From assembly GCF_025148285.1 (NCBI RefSeq), contig NZ_CP102268.1:3813501-3877500 (forward strand): 64,000 nucleotides of DNA. Reading direction: 5' to 3'. The notes beneath the pieces are model-generated. The model was not told the origin of the DNA, did not search any database, and saw nothing but the letters and a program-made list of their open reading frames with translations. Origin of the DNA: Marvinbryantia formatexigens DSM 14469 (lineage in GTDB: Bacteria > Bacillota > Clostridia > Lachnospirales > Lachnospiraceae). Below, in pieces: positions 54,637 through 63,653 of the stretch; the first letter of the stretch is position 1, and each line of letters starts with the position of its first letter. The translations under genes and the position numbers were made by a program.

Positions 54637-55266
54637 ATGGAGGAAGAGAAATCCACTCTGGAGAGAATACATGAGGCGGCGAAGCGCAAGTTTCTGGAAA
54701 AGGGCTTCCAGGCGGCTTCCCTGCGCAATATTGTAAAGCGGGCGGGTGTGACGACGGGCGCGTTTTACGGGTATTACGACAGCAAGGAGGAGTTGTTTGC
54801 CGCGCTGGTGGATAAACAGGCAAACTATGTGCTGGAGCTGTTTTGCAATACCATTGATGATTTTGAAAAGCTTCCGGGACAGACGCAGACGGAGCAGATG
54901 ACGGATACCTCTGTCGTCTGTCTGGAAAAAATGCTGGATTATATTTATGATAATTACGACGCATTCAAGCTGCTGATTGAATGCGCGGAGGGCACCGCCT
55001 ATGCGGACTTCGTACATCAGCTTGTGGTGCGGGAGGTGGATTCCACCTTCACCTACATACAGACGCTTGCCAAAATGGGATGTCATGTGGAGCCGCTGAA
55101 TAAAAATCTGATACACATTATCGCCAGCGCGCTGTTTTCCGGAATTTTCGAGGTGATAGTGCATGATATGCCGAAGGAGGAAGCTAGGGAATATATCTCA
55201 CAGTTTCACCGGTTTTACACGGCGGGCTGGTCGGAGCTTCTGAATGTAAAATTCGGAAAATCCTGA
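54637..55266 (+). CDS. TetR-family transcriptional regulator 1
   Basis: This regulator of about 209 residues has a TetR HTH (FLEKGFQAASLRNIVKRAGVTTGAFYGYYDSKEELF, about 19-53) and a helical ligand domain. CGGAGG lies 10 bases before ATG 54637. It precedes a pair of ABC exporter-fold genes and has a palindrome at its own promoter, so it likely represses itself. It is a paralogue of the regulator at 62943 (both contain LDYIYD/IDYIYD and GIFEVI), which also precedes an ABC gene. Confidence 0.9.
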   Translation: MEEEKSTLERIHEAAKRKFLEKGFQAASLRNIVKRAGVTTGAFYGYYDSKEELFAALVDKQANYVLELFCNTIDDFEKLPGQTQTEQMTDTSVVCLEKMLDYIYDNYDAFKLLIECAEGTAYADFVHQLVVREVDSTFTYIQTLAKMGCHVEPLNKNLIHIIASALFSGIFEVIVHDMPKEEAREYISQFHRFYTAGWSELLNVKFGKS

Positions 55267-55329
55267 AAGGGCTCCGGGAATATAAGGAAGGGTTCTTTGC
55301 CGGGCAACACATAAAATGCTTATGGGAGA

Positions 55330-55440
55330 AATCCGTTGAGGATTTCTCTTATATAATGATGCCCAGGGGGCGAGAGTGCATAGCACGAAGCAATCCATAG
55401 GCATCATAGTTGGAGGTTTATGCCTCGACATCACACTAAT
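55330..55440 (+). promoter_or_regulatory. Structured region upstream of the first ABC pair
   Basis: GAGAAATCC-GTTGA-GGATTTCTC is a perfect 9-bp hairpin followed by TATATAATG. Then ATGATGCC (55356-55363) pairs with GGCATCAT (55400-55407), enclosing GTGC-ATA-GCAC. A GAGG/CCTC stem follows. It may be a leader RNA, or a small palindromic repeat. I cannot match it to a riboswitch class. Confidence 0.45.
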
Positions 55441-55458
55441 GGTTAGAAAAAACTAACT
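55441..55458 (+). promoter_or_regulatory. RGTTAG-N6-CTAACT operator, copy 1
   Basis: GGTTAGAAAAAACTAACT ends 20 bp before the first ABC start codon. Copies occur at 60232-60249 (enolase) and 63617-63634 (second ABC module). Confidence 0.7.
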
Positions 55459-55477
55459 AAAACAAGGAGGAGAAGAA

Positions 55478-57241
55478 ATGAAGCAAAAGGAAAAATCAGT
55501 GACAGGCTGGCTTGCCGATTTTACAGGCACGCACAAAAACCTGTACATAGCCAGCGTCCTGCTGGCGGTATGCGGCGTCGCGTGCAGCATCGTGCCCTAT
55601 GTGATTATGGGGGACGTTGTTTCCAGGCTTATCGCGGGAGAACGGCAGTGGGGGATTTATCTGCGCGAGGGGCTGCTGATGGCGGTGCTCTGGCTGGCGA
55701 GAGTAATTTTTCACGCTCTCTCAACAACCTGCTCCCACAAAGCGACCTTTCACGTTCTGGGGAATATCCGCAGACAGGTGTGCGACAAGCTGGCGCGGGT
55801 TCCGCTGGGAAGGGTGAAAGACACGCCGTCCGGTTCCCTGAAAAACATTATTGTGGAGCGGATTGACAGCATCGAGACAACGCTTGCGCATATCCTGCCG
55901 GAGTTTACGTCGAACCTGCTGGCGCCCGTCGCAGTGTTTGTCTATCTCTGCGTCATCGACTGGAGAATGGCGCTGGTATCTCTGGTCAGCCTGCCGCTCG
56001 GCCTGCTTGCTTACATGGGGATGATGATAGGGTATGAGGAGAGCTTTAAAAACACCGTAATAAAAACCAGGATTCTCAATGACACGGCGGTGGAATACAT
56101 CAACGGCATCGAGGTGATTAAGGCGTTCGGAAAGGCGCAGAGCTCCTACGAAAAGTTTAAAATTGCGGCAAAGGAGGGCGCAGACTGCTACATCGAATGG
56201 ATGCGCCGCTGCAACGTATTTTTCAGTATCGCTATGGTTTTGTTTCCGTGTACGGCGGTTTCCGTGCTCCCCATCGGCGGTCTGTTTGTGAAAAACGGCA
56301 CTCTGGCGGTCGCGGACTTTGTGCTCTGCCTGATTCTTTCGCTGGGGCTGACGGCGCCGCTTATCACGGTGATGTCCTATTCGGATGACATCGGCCGTCT
56401 GCGGACGATTCTGGGCGAGGTGACGGAAATCCTGTGCTGGGAGGAGCTCTCCCGTCCAGAGGAGGACAAAAAGAAGCCGGCGGACTACTCGGTGACGCTG
56501 AAGGATGTAACCTTTGCCTATAAGGAAAAGGAGGTGCTGCACGGCATCGATATGCAGATACGTCCGGGAACCGTTAATGCGCTGGTGGGACCGTCGGGAA
56601 GCGGAAAATCCACGATTGCGAAGCTGATTGCGTCGCTGTGGGATGTAAAGAGCGGAAGCATCTGCATCGGCGGCGTGGATATCCGGGAGCTGTCTCTGGA
56701 GGAATACAACCGCAGGGTGGCTTACGTTTCGCAGGACAATTATCTGTTTGATGATACCATCCGGGAAAATATCCGCATGGGAAGAATGGACGCCACGGAC
56801 GCGGAGGTGGAGGAGGCGGCGAAAAAGAGCGGCTGCCACGAGTTTATCATGCAGCTTGAAAACGGCTATGATACGGTGGCGGGCGGCGCCGGCGGACACC
56901 TCTCCGGCGGAGAGCGCCAGCGTATCGCCATTGCCCGCGCGATGCTGAAGGATGCGCCTATTGTCATACTCGATGAGGCGACTGCCTACACGGACCCGGA
57001 GAATGAGGCGGTCATCCAGTCCTCCGTGGCGAAGCTTGTGCAGGGAAAGACGCTGATTGTGATTGCGCACCGCCTCTCGACGATTGCGGATGCGGATTGT
57101 ATTTTTGTGGTCGATGACGGCAGGATTGCGGAGCGTGGAACGCACCGCGAGCTGCTGGAGAATGGAAAGCTCTACGCAAAGATGTGGAAGGCGCACATCG
57201 GCGTGAAAAACAGTGAGAGGGAGGGCGTATCCTATGCTTAA
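55478..57241 (+). CDS. ABC exporter-fold transporter, subunit A (YbtP/IrtA-like half)
   Basis: This 587-residue half-transporter has a six-span membrane domain followed by an ATPase. Walker A is GPSGSGKST (371-379), the signature LSGGERQR, Walker B IVILDEAT, and the H-loop IAHRLST. It pairs with the next gene, which overlaps it by 8 bp. The heterodimer with a TetR gene in front resembles both multidrug exporters and the YbtPQ/IrtAB group that imports iron-siderophores with an exporter fold. The operator upstream, resembling a metal-repressor box, leans towards the latter, but this is inference. Confidence 0.9.
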   Translation: MKQKEKSVTGWLADFTGTHKNLYIASVLLAVCGVACSIVPYVIMGDVVSRLIAGERQWGIYLREGLLMAVLWLARVIFHALSTTCSHKATFHVLGNIRRQVCDKLARVPLGRVKDTPSGSLKNIIVERIDSIETTLAHILPEFTSNLLAPVAVFVYLCVIDWRMALVSLVSLPLGLLAYMGMMIGYEESFKNTVIKTRILNDTAVEYINGIEVIKAFGKAQSSYEKFKIAAKEGADCYIEWMRRCNVFFSIAMVLFPCTAVSVLPIGGLFVKNGTLAVADFVLCLILSLGLTAPLITVMSYSDDIGRLRTILGEVTEILCWEELSRPEEDKKKPADYSVTLKDVTFAYKEKEVLHGIDMQIRPGTVNALVGPSGSGKSTIAKLIASLWDVKSGSICIGGVDIRELSLEEYNRRVAYVSQDNYLFDDTIRENIRMGRMDATDAEVEEAAKKSGCHEFIMQLENGYDTVAGGAGGHLSGGERQRIAIARAMLKDAPIVILDEATAYTDPENEAVIQSSVAKLVQGKTLIVIAHRLSTIADADCIFVVDDGRIAERGTHRELLENGKLYAKMWKAHIGVKNSEREGVSYA

Positions 57242-58967
57242 AATATTCCGGAAGTTTTTCGATTTCTGCGGCGAAACAAATAAAAGAAAATTTTACAAAT
57301 CCCTTGCGTACGGCGTGCTGCTCGCCTTTATGGAGGCGCTGAAGATACCCGCCATCATGCTGATGCTGCAGGGAGTCATTGGCGGGACTATTACCGGCGG
57401 GCTTATCTGGCAGTGCTTCGGCATCCTCTTATTTAGTATTGTGGCAGGCTCTGCGGCAAAATACCGCTCCACCATCCTGCAGTGCGAAGCCGGCTATGGC
57501 ACAGCGGCAAACAAGCGGGTGGAGATAGCGGAACATCTGCGGTATCTGCCGATGGGATACTTCAATGAAAACAGCCTCGGCTATATTACCTCCGTAACGA
57601 CAAACACAATGGAAAATCTTGCGGATACGGCAACCCGCGTGGTAATGCTGACTACGCAGGGAATCCTGACGACGGCGCTGATTGCTGTGATGGTGCTTCT
57701 TTACGACTGGCGCATCGGGCTGGTGGTGCTGGCGGGAATGCTGCTTTTCTTCGTGATAAACAGCCGGATGCAGAGAAAATCCCAGAAGATTTCTCCGGAA
57801 AAAATCAAATCGGATACGTCTCTGGTGGAGAAGGTGATTGAGTATGTACAGGGCATCGCGGAGGTGAAGGGCTATAATCTCACCGGACGGATGGCAAAGA
57901 AGCTCAATCAGGCGATCGACCGGAACACGGATATCAATATAGAGATGGAGCTGACGTTTGTTCCCTTTATGGCGCTGCAGAATGGACTGATTAAGCTGAC
58001 CGGCGTTGTGATGACGCTGCTCTCCATCTGGTTTTATCTGCAGGGGAGCATGGAGCTGATCACCTGCATCGGTATGACGATCTGCTCCTTCCTGGTATTT
58101 TCCAGCCTGGAGCAGGCGGGCAACTATTCTGCGCTGCTGCGCGCCGTGGATGTCAGTGTGGACAAGGCGCAGAGCGTGCTGAGCCTTCCGGCGATGGATA
58201 TCGAGGGAAAAGAGATTGCGCCCGAAAATACGGACGTGGAGCTGTCCGGAGTGGAATTTTCTTACGAGAAGAAGAAAATCATCGACGGGGTCTCCATACA
58301 TATTCCGGAAAAGACGACGACGGCGATCGTCGGACCGAGCGGCGGAGGAAAGACAACGCTCTGCCATCTGATTGCCAGATTCTGGGATGTGGATGCGGGA
58401 AGTGTGACGCTGGGAGGACATAATGTAAAAGAGTACAGCATGGACAGTCTGATGAAAAATTTCAGCTTTGTGTTCCAGAATGTCTATCTGTTCCAGGATA
58501 CTATCGCCAACAATATCCGCTTCGGGCAGGAGGACGCCCCGATGGAAAAGGTGATTGAGGCGGCAAAGAAGGCGTGCTGCCACGATTTTATCATGGCGCT
58601 GCCGGACGGATATGAGACGGTCATCGGCGAGGGCGGAGCGTCGCTCTCCGGCGGAGAGAAGCAGCGGATTTCCATCGCCAGGGCGATTATGAAGGATTCG
58701 CCGGTCATTATTCTCGATGAGGCGACCGCCAACGTCGACCCGGAAAATGAAGCGGAGCTGATGGCGGCAATCGATGCGCTTACCAGAGAAAAAACCATCT
58801 TCATGATTGCGCATCGTCTGAAGACTGTCCGCGGGGCCGACCGGATTCTCGTGATGGACCAGGGAAAAATCGTGCAGCAGGGGCGTCATGAGGAGCTGAT
58901 GAAACAGGAGGGCATCTATAAGCGTTTCGTCGAGGCGAGAGAGCTGGCGGCAGGCTGGAAGCTGTAG
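57234..58967 (+). CDS. ABC exporter-fold transporter, subunit B (YbtQ/IrtB-like half)
   Basis: This half-transporter of about 577 residues has six spans and an ATPase with Walker A GPSGGGKTT (367-375), signature LSGGEKQR, Walker B VIILDEAT and IAHRLKT. ATG 57234 has GGGAGGG upstream and lies inside the 3' end of subunit A. Both subunits keep full catalytic motifs, with Glu after the Walker B Asp in each. LPMGYFNENSLGYITSVTTNTMENL is typical of the YbtQ-like group. No obvious terminator follows. Confidence 0.9.
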   Translation: MLKIFRKFFDFCGETNKRKFYKSLAYGVLLAFMEALKIPAIMLMLQGVIGGTITGGLIWQCFGILLFSIVAGSAAKYRSTILQCEAGYGTAANKRVEIAEHLRYLPMGYFNENSLGYITSVTTNTMENLADTATRVVMLTTQGILTTALIAVMVLLYDWRIGLVVLAGMLLFFVINSRMQRKSQKISPEKIKSDTSLVEKVIEYVQGIAEVKGYNLTGRMAKKLNQAIDRNTDINIEMELTFVPFMALQNGLIKLTGVVMTLLSIWFYLQGSMELITCIGMTICSFLVFSSLEQAGNYSALLRAVDVSVDKAQSVLSLPAMDIEGKEIAPENTDVELSGVEFSYEKKKIIDGVSIHIPEKTTTAIVGPSGGGKTTLCHLIARFWDVDAGSVTLGGHNVKEYSMDSLMKNFSFVFQNVYLFQDTIANNIRFGQEDAPMEKVIEAAKKACCHDFIMALPDGYETVIGEGGASLSGGEKQRISIARAIMKDSPVIILDEATANVDPENEAELMAAIDALTREKTIFMIAHRLKTVRGADRILVMDQGKIVQQGRHEELMKQEGIYKRFVEARELAAGWKL

Positions 58968-59009
58968 AGCGACTGGCAGGATATTGACTGATTACCAGAG
59001 TATAGCAGG

Positions 59010-59036
59010 GTTACTGCGAACAGAGCGAACAGTAAC
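59010..59036 (+). other. Hairpin in the gap after the ABC pair
   Basis: GTTACTG (59010-59016) pairs with CAGTAAC (59030-59036) around CGAACAGAGCGAA. The right part resembles the GAACAGTAA tail of the repeats near 5540. Confidence 0.4.
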
Positions 59037-59075
59037 GGAATGGGGACGCAGAGATTTGAAATTCAACAGCCCGGC

Positions 59076-59104
59076 TTGTAAACTTCAAATTGCTATGGTA
59101 TGAT
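59076..59104 (+). promoter_or_regulatory. Promoter of the second Rpn-like gene
   Basis: TTGTAA (59076-59081), a 17-bp spacer and TATGAT (59099-59104), about 60 bp before the TTG start. Confidence 0.6.
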
Positions 59105-59162
59105 ATAAATATCAGAAAAAACTTTGCCGGGAATGCGGCATATAATAAAGGTGGTGAATCCT

Positions 59163-60113
59163 TTGGGAGTAAAAGATACGGTAACAACAAAATATATGAG
59201 ACAGAATGAAATCTTTGCGGATGCCTTTAATTATTTTGTATATGGCGGTGAGCAGGTTATCAATCCGGAAAGCCTGGAGGAACTTGATACCCGTGAAATA
59301 GATGTTCCCTATGGTGGAGAGAAGGGTGCGAGACAGCCAGTGCAGAAAACCAGGGATGTTATTAAATCAGTCATCGCGATGATGGATAAACGTACCGCTT
59401 ATTTGCTTCTGGCAATCGAGAACCAGTCTAATATCCATTATGCGATGCCGGTAAAGAACATGGTGTATGATGCTCTTCAATATGCGAAGCAGGTAGAAGA
59501 GGCGATAACTTCCCATAAAATGTCTGGTGATTATAAAGGTTCAGATAGTGACGAATATCTGTCAGGCTTTATGAAAGCGGATCATTTGCTGCCGGTAGTA
59601 ACATTGGTCATATATTTCGATTCCAAAGAATGGGATGGCCCATTGTCTATTCATGAGATGTTTGCGGGGCAGGATGCGAGAGTGCTTGCGCTGGTTCCTG
59701 ATTATAAGATTAACTTGCTCTCGCCGGCTTCAATAGAGGATGAAGACTTTGGAAAATTCCAGAGTTCTTTGAAAGAAGTGCTGTCATTTATCAAGTATGC
59801 AGGAGACAAGGATGAATTAAAAAAGGTATTGGATGCAGACGAATCTTTCCGCCATTTGGGGAGAGAAGAAGTGGATGTATTAAATGCCTGCGTAGGTGCA
59901 AAGATAGCAGTCAAAGAAGGTGAGGAGGCGATTGATGTGTGTTTGGCAATACAACAAATGAATGAGGAAGCGGCTCAGAAGGAAAGAATATCCACACTGT
60001 TTGTTAGCATTAAGAACCTTATGGAAAAAATGGGATGGTCTGCGGAACAGTCTATGGATGTATTGAGTGTTTCCGACAGTGACCGAAAGGCGCTTTGGAA
60101 GTTATTAAAATAA
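59163..60113 (+). CDS. Rpn/YhgA-like PD-(D/E)XK nuclease family protein 2
   Basis: This protein of about 316 residues is of the Rpn/transposase-like nuclease family. The core reads DVPYGGEKGARQPVQKTRDVIKS...TAYLLLAIENQSNIHYAMPVKNMVYDALQYAKQ, with the E-N-Q and Y-A-K-Q pattern of the family. I chose TTG 59163 because AAGGTGGTGA lies 5 bases upstream. It differs strongly from the copy at 28192 and lacks the EGIEKG tail. The gene is A+T-richer than its neighbours and has its own promoter and terminator, so it is a self-contained insertion between the ABC pair and enolase. Confidence 0.82.
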   Translation: MGVKDTVTTKYMRQNEIFADAFNYFVYGGEQVINPESLEELDTREIDVPYGGEKGARQPVQKTRDVIKSVIAMMDKRTAYLLLAIENQSNIHYAMPVKNMVYDALQYAKQVEEAITSHKMSGDYKGSDSDEYLSGFMKADHLLPVVTLVIYFDSKEWDGPLSIHEMFAGQDARVLALVPDYKINLLSPASIEDEDFGKFQSSLKEVLSFIKYAGDKDELKKVLDADESFRHLGREEVDVLNACVGAKIAVKEGEEAIDVCLAIQQMNEEAAQKERISTLFVSIKNLMEKMGWSAEQSMDVLSVSDSDRKALWKLLK

Positions 60114-60127
60114 AATGCAGAATGAGC

Positions 60128-60163
60128 CAGGCAGTATCAATCAAACAGATACTGCCTGTTCTC
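60128..60163 (+). terminator. Terminator of the second Rpn-like gene
   Basis: CAGGCAGTATC pairs with GATACTGCCTG, followed by TTCTCT. The T-run is weak. Confidence 0.65.
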
Positions 60164-60196
60164 TGCAGATGCAAATAATTTACTATGAAAAAACGC

Positions 60197-60225
60197 TTGA
60201 CTTTCTTATCATGCTATGGTAGTCT
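60197..60225 (+). promoter_or_regulatory. Promoter of enolase
   Basis: TTGACT (60197-60202), a 17-bp spacer and TAGTCT (60220-60225). The operator copy at 60232-60249 covers the transcription start. Confidence 0.6.
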
Positions 60226-60231
60226 GACAAA

Positions 60232-60249
60232 AGTTAGTTAAAACTAACT
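60232..60249 (+). promoter_or_regulatory. AGTTAG-N6-CTAACT operator, copy 2 (best match)
   Basis: AGTTAGTT-AA-AACTAACT is a perfect inverted repeat placed at the enolase transcription start. Confidence 0.75.
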
Positions 60250-60257
60250 AAACGTGA

Positions 60258-61661
<1,404 letters not shown>

Positions 61662-61681
61662 TATAAAACACGTTCTCATAT

Positions 61682-61745
61682 CAGTCTCAATCCGGAAGGA
61701 ATGCTTCGTTCTGCAACGGATGTCTGAGGCTGGCGGGAGCAGTAA
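61682..61745. repeat. Palindromic repeat after enolase
   Basis: CAGTCTCA-ATCCG pairs with CGGAT...TGAGGCTG (61682-61732), then GCGGGAGCAGTAAAT. It shares TGAGGCTGGCG with the repeat after xerD. Confidence 0.5.
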
Positions 61746-61748
61746 ATA

Positions 61749-61800
61749 TTTCTGCTCACCCACTGACGGGAAAATGGTCAGAGGGTGAGCAGAATTTTTT
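61749..61800 (+). terminator. Enolase terminator (inside direct repeat copy 1)
   Basis: CTGCTCACCC and GGGTGAGCAG enclose an inner CTGAC/GTCAG stem and are followed by AATTTTTT. Confidence 0.85.
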
Positions 61801-61811
61801 GGGGGACAGTT
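61749..61811 (+). repeat. 63-bp direct repeat flanking the toxin-antitoxin pair, copy 1
   Basis: It is identical at every base to 62678-62740. It includes a complete terminator hairpin, its T6 run and a GGGGGACAGTT tail. Confidence 0.95.
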
Positions 61812-61874
61812 GGCGCAGTTCACTGGACCATGCGTCGGACGGGATAAGTTTTGGAAAGCATCCCTTAAATTTTG

Positions 61875-61903
61875 TTGCGATATGTCTGCGTATTGGTTAT
61901 AAT
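61875..61903 (+). promoter_or_regulatory. Promoter of the MNT-HEPN pair
   Basis: TTGCGA (61875-61880), a 17-bp spacer and TATAAT (61898-61903), inside the segment bounded by the direct repeats. Confidence 0.65.
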
Positions 61904-61937
61904 AAAAACAATAGCAGAAGCGATGGGAGGTGTGTCT

Positions 61938-62279
61938 ATGTGTACGAAGAATGAACTGGATCATATCATACAGCAACTGGCACAGATATACCATTCCGTT
62001 TATGGAAGTAATCTTGTTCAGGTGATTTTGTATGGTTCTTATGCAAGGGGAGACTACGATAGTGAGTCGGATGTGGATATTGTTGCAATCGTGCATGGCG
62101 AGCGGACGGTATTACAGGAGCAGCTAAAGCAGGTATGGGATGCGTCCAGCGAGCTGGAACTGGAATACGATACGGTGCTATCTCCTACGGTAATTCCATA
62201 TGAAGAATTTGAACGGTACAGGGAAGACTTACCGTATTATCGCAACATTGCACAGGAAGGGGTGGTAGTCGTTGCCTAA
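61938..62279 (+). CDS. MNT-type nucleotidyltransferase (antitoxin of HEPN/MNT pair)
   Basis: This minimal nucleotidyltransferase of about 113 residues has GSYARGDYDSESDVDI, the GSxxRG...SDxD metal and nucleotide site (about residues 33-48). In studied HEPN/MNT pairs the MNT protein neutralises the HEPN toxin, in some cases by adding AMP to it. GGAGGTG precedes ATG 61938. The following gene overlaps it by 8 bp, so the two are co-translated. Confidence 0.9.
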   Translation: MCTKNELDHIIQQLAQIYHSVYGSNLVQVILYGSYARGDYDSESDVDIVAIVHGERTVLQEQLKQVWDASSELELEYDTVLSPTVIPYEEFERYREDLPYYRNIAQEGVVVVA

Positions 62280-62673
62280 TAACAGGAAAGAATTAATGGA
62301 TTACCGCCTTGAAAGTGCAAAAGAGCGTCTGAATTCAGCGAAAATATTGCTTATAAACGGAAGCTATAAAGATTCTATTGGAAGATCTTATTATGCAATG
62401 TTTACGGCTGTCCGGGCATTACTTGCGAAAGACGGGATAGATTATTCCAAACATGCCGGGGTGATTTCTTATTTTCAGAAGGAATATATCAAAACAGGAC
62501 AGTTTGACAAAAAATATTCAAAATATTTAAGTCAGGCTTTCCAGATTAGAAACAATACAGATTACTCAGACTTTTTTGTGGTTTCGCAGTCAGACGCAAA
62601 GGAGCAGTATGGAAAAGCGGAAGAATTTCTGGGAGTGATTGAAAATTATTTAATACCACAAAATAAAATGTAA
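62272..62673 (+). CDS. HEPN-domain protein (putative toxin of HEPN/MNT pair)
   Basis: This 133-residue all-helical HEPN protein starts at TTG 62272, with GGAAGGGG 10 bases upstream. Typical segments are SAKILLINGSYKDSIGRSYYAMFTAVRALL and FQIRNNTDYSDF. The second carries the conserved Arg of the HEPN active site, but with Tyr where many toxins have His (RNNTDY instead of Rx4-6H), so ribonuclease activity is uncertain. The gene ends 4 bp before direct repeat copy 2. Confidence 0.85.
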   Translation: MPNNRKELMDYRLESAKERLNSAKILLINGSYKDSIGRSYYAMFTAVRALLAKDGIDYSKHAGVISYFQKEYIKTGQFDKKYSKYLSQAFQIRNNTDYSDFFVVSQSDAKEQYGKAEEFLGVIENYLIPQNKM

Positions 62674-62677
62674 AAAT

Positions 62678-62740
62678 TTTCTGCTCACCCACTGACGGGA
62701 AAATGGTCAGAGGGTGAGCAGAATTTTTTGGGGGACAGTT
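62678..62740 (+). repeat. 63-bp direct repeat flanking the toxin-antitoxin pair, copy 2
   Basis: An exact copy of 61749-61811. Its hairpin and T6 (to about 62729) serve as the terminator of the HEPN gene. Confidence 0.95.
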
Positions 62741-62792
62741 TATCAAACAAAAACGGGTTAGAAAAAATGAATGGAATTTTATTTACAGCCGC

Positions 62793-62821
62793 TTGACAGG
62801 CGGTATTTTTTATGATATATT
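62793..62821 (+). promoter_or_regulatory. Promoter of TetR-type gene 2
   Basis: TTGACA (62793-62798), a 17-bp spacer and TATATT (62816-62821). Confidence 0.8.
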
Positions 62822-62847
62822 TCATAACGTAGTTATGAAACGATGTT
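62821..62847 (+). promoter_or_regulatory. TetR-type operator: TTCATAAC-GTA-GTTATGAA plus AACGATGTT
   Basis: A perfect 19-bp palindrome (62821-62839) contains ATAAC-N3-GTTAT at 62824-62836. AACGATGTT follows at 62839-62847, matching the layout at 54592-54615. Confidence 0.75.
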
Positions 62848-62942
62848 TTTTAAAGAGAAACGATTTTATTTCCGGTGCAAAGGGCCGGGCGGACCGGCAG
62901 GATATTGATGAAAATACACGGCATTTTAGATGAGGATAACAG

Positions 62943-63566
62943 ATGAGAAAACGGGTAGAGGGCGTGCGGGAGAGGATTCTGGAGTGCGCTGTCAGGGAAT
63001 TTCTGGAAAAGGGTTATACGGACGCTTCTCTGCGCACGATTGCAGAACAGGCGGGGACCAGCACAAACTCCATATATGTGCGCTTTCATGATAAGGAAGG
63101 ACTGTTCTGCGCAATCGTGGAGCCGGTGGCGCAGGAATTTTCGGCGCGGTTTATGACGGTGCAGGAAACCTTTCATTCCTTTGAGAAAGAGCGGCAGCAG
63201 GAAGAAATGGGAGAGTATTCCTCCAACGAAATGATGAAGCTGATTGACTATATCTACGACCATTTTGAAGCCTTCCGGCTGCTGCTGGACGCTTCCTACG
63301 GGACGAAATTCCAGAATTTCGTAGGCTCTCTGGTGGCGGTAGAGGAGGAATACACCTATAAATGGATGGAGGTCACAGGTTACGAGCCGGAGATTTCCTC
63401 CGCGATGACGAAGGAACTGTATCACATGGTGGTGACGTCTTACTTTGAAGGCATTTTCGAAGTGATCCGTCACGACATCAGCCGGGAGGACGCAAAGAAA
63501 TACGTCGGGATGCTTGGAAAATATCACCATGCGGGGTTTAAGGCGATAGCAAAGGAAGAGCCGTGA
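62943..63566 (+). CDS. TetR-family transcriptional regulator 2
   Basis: This 207-residue regulator has a TetR HTH (FLEKGYTDASLRTIAEQAGTSTNSIYVRFHDKEGLF) and a ligand domain similar to that of regulator 1 (IDYIYDHFEAFRLLLDASYGT; YFEGIFEVIRHDIS). ATG 62943 follows GAGGATAACAG. It precedes the second ABC module and is closed by a terminator whose T-run lies only about 50 bp before the ABC start codon. Confidence 0.9.
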   Translation: MRKRVEGVRERILECAVREFLEKGYTDASLRTIAEQAGTSTNSIYVRFHDKEGLFCAIVEPVAQEFSARFMTVQETFHSFEKERQQEEMGEYSSNEMMKLIDYIYDHFEAFRLLLDASYGTKFQNFVGSLVAVEEEYTYKWMEVTGYEPEISSAMTKELYHMVVTSYFEGIFEVIRHDISREDAKKYVGMLGKYHHAGFKAIAKEEP

Positions 63567-63573
63567 TAAAACA

Positions 63574-63605
63574 GGCTGCATCCGGCAGCGGATAACAGCC
63601 TTTTT
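63574..63605 (+). terminator. Terminator between TetR gene 2 and the ABC gene
   Basis: GGCTG-C-ATCCG pairs with CGGAT-AA-CAGCC, followed by T5. A TATAAA overlaps the T-run, so a promoter for the ABC gene may overlap the terminator, or the terminator itself may be regulated. Confidence 0.75.
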
Positions 63606-63616
63606 ATAAAATCAAA

Positions 63617-63634
63617 AGTTAGCAAAAACTAACT
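63617..63634 (+). promoter_or_regulatory. AGTTAG-N6-CTAACT operator, copy 3
   Basis: AGTTAGCAAAAACTAACT ends exactly 20 bp before the ABC start, the same distance as copy 1 from its gene. Confidence 0.7.
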
Positions 63635-63653
63635 TCAAAAAGGAGGAATTTAC

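Noticed and set aside
55478-58967. Firm assignment as a multidrug exporter
   Set aside because: Fold and motifs fit both drug exporters and YbtPQ/IrtAB-type importers; the sequence alone does not decide.
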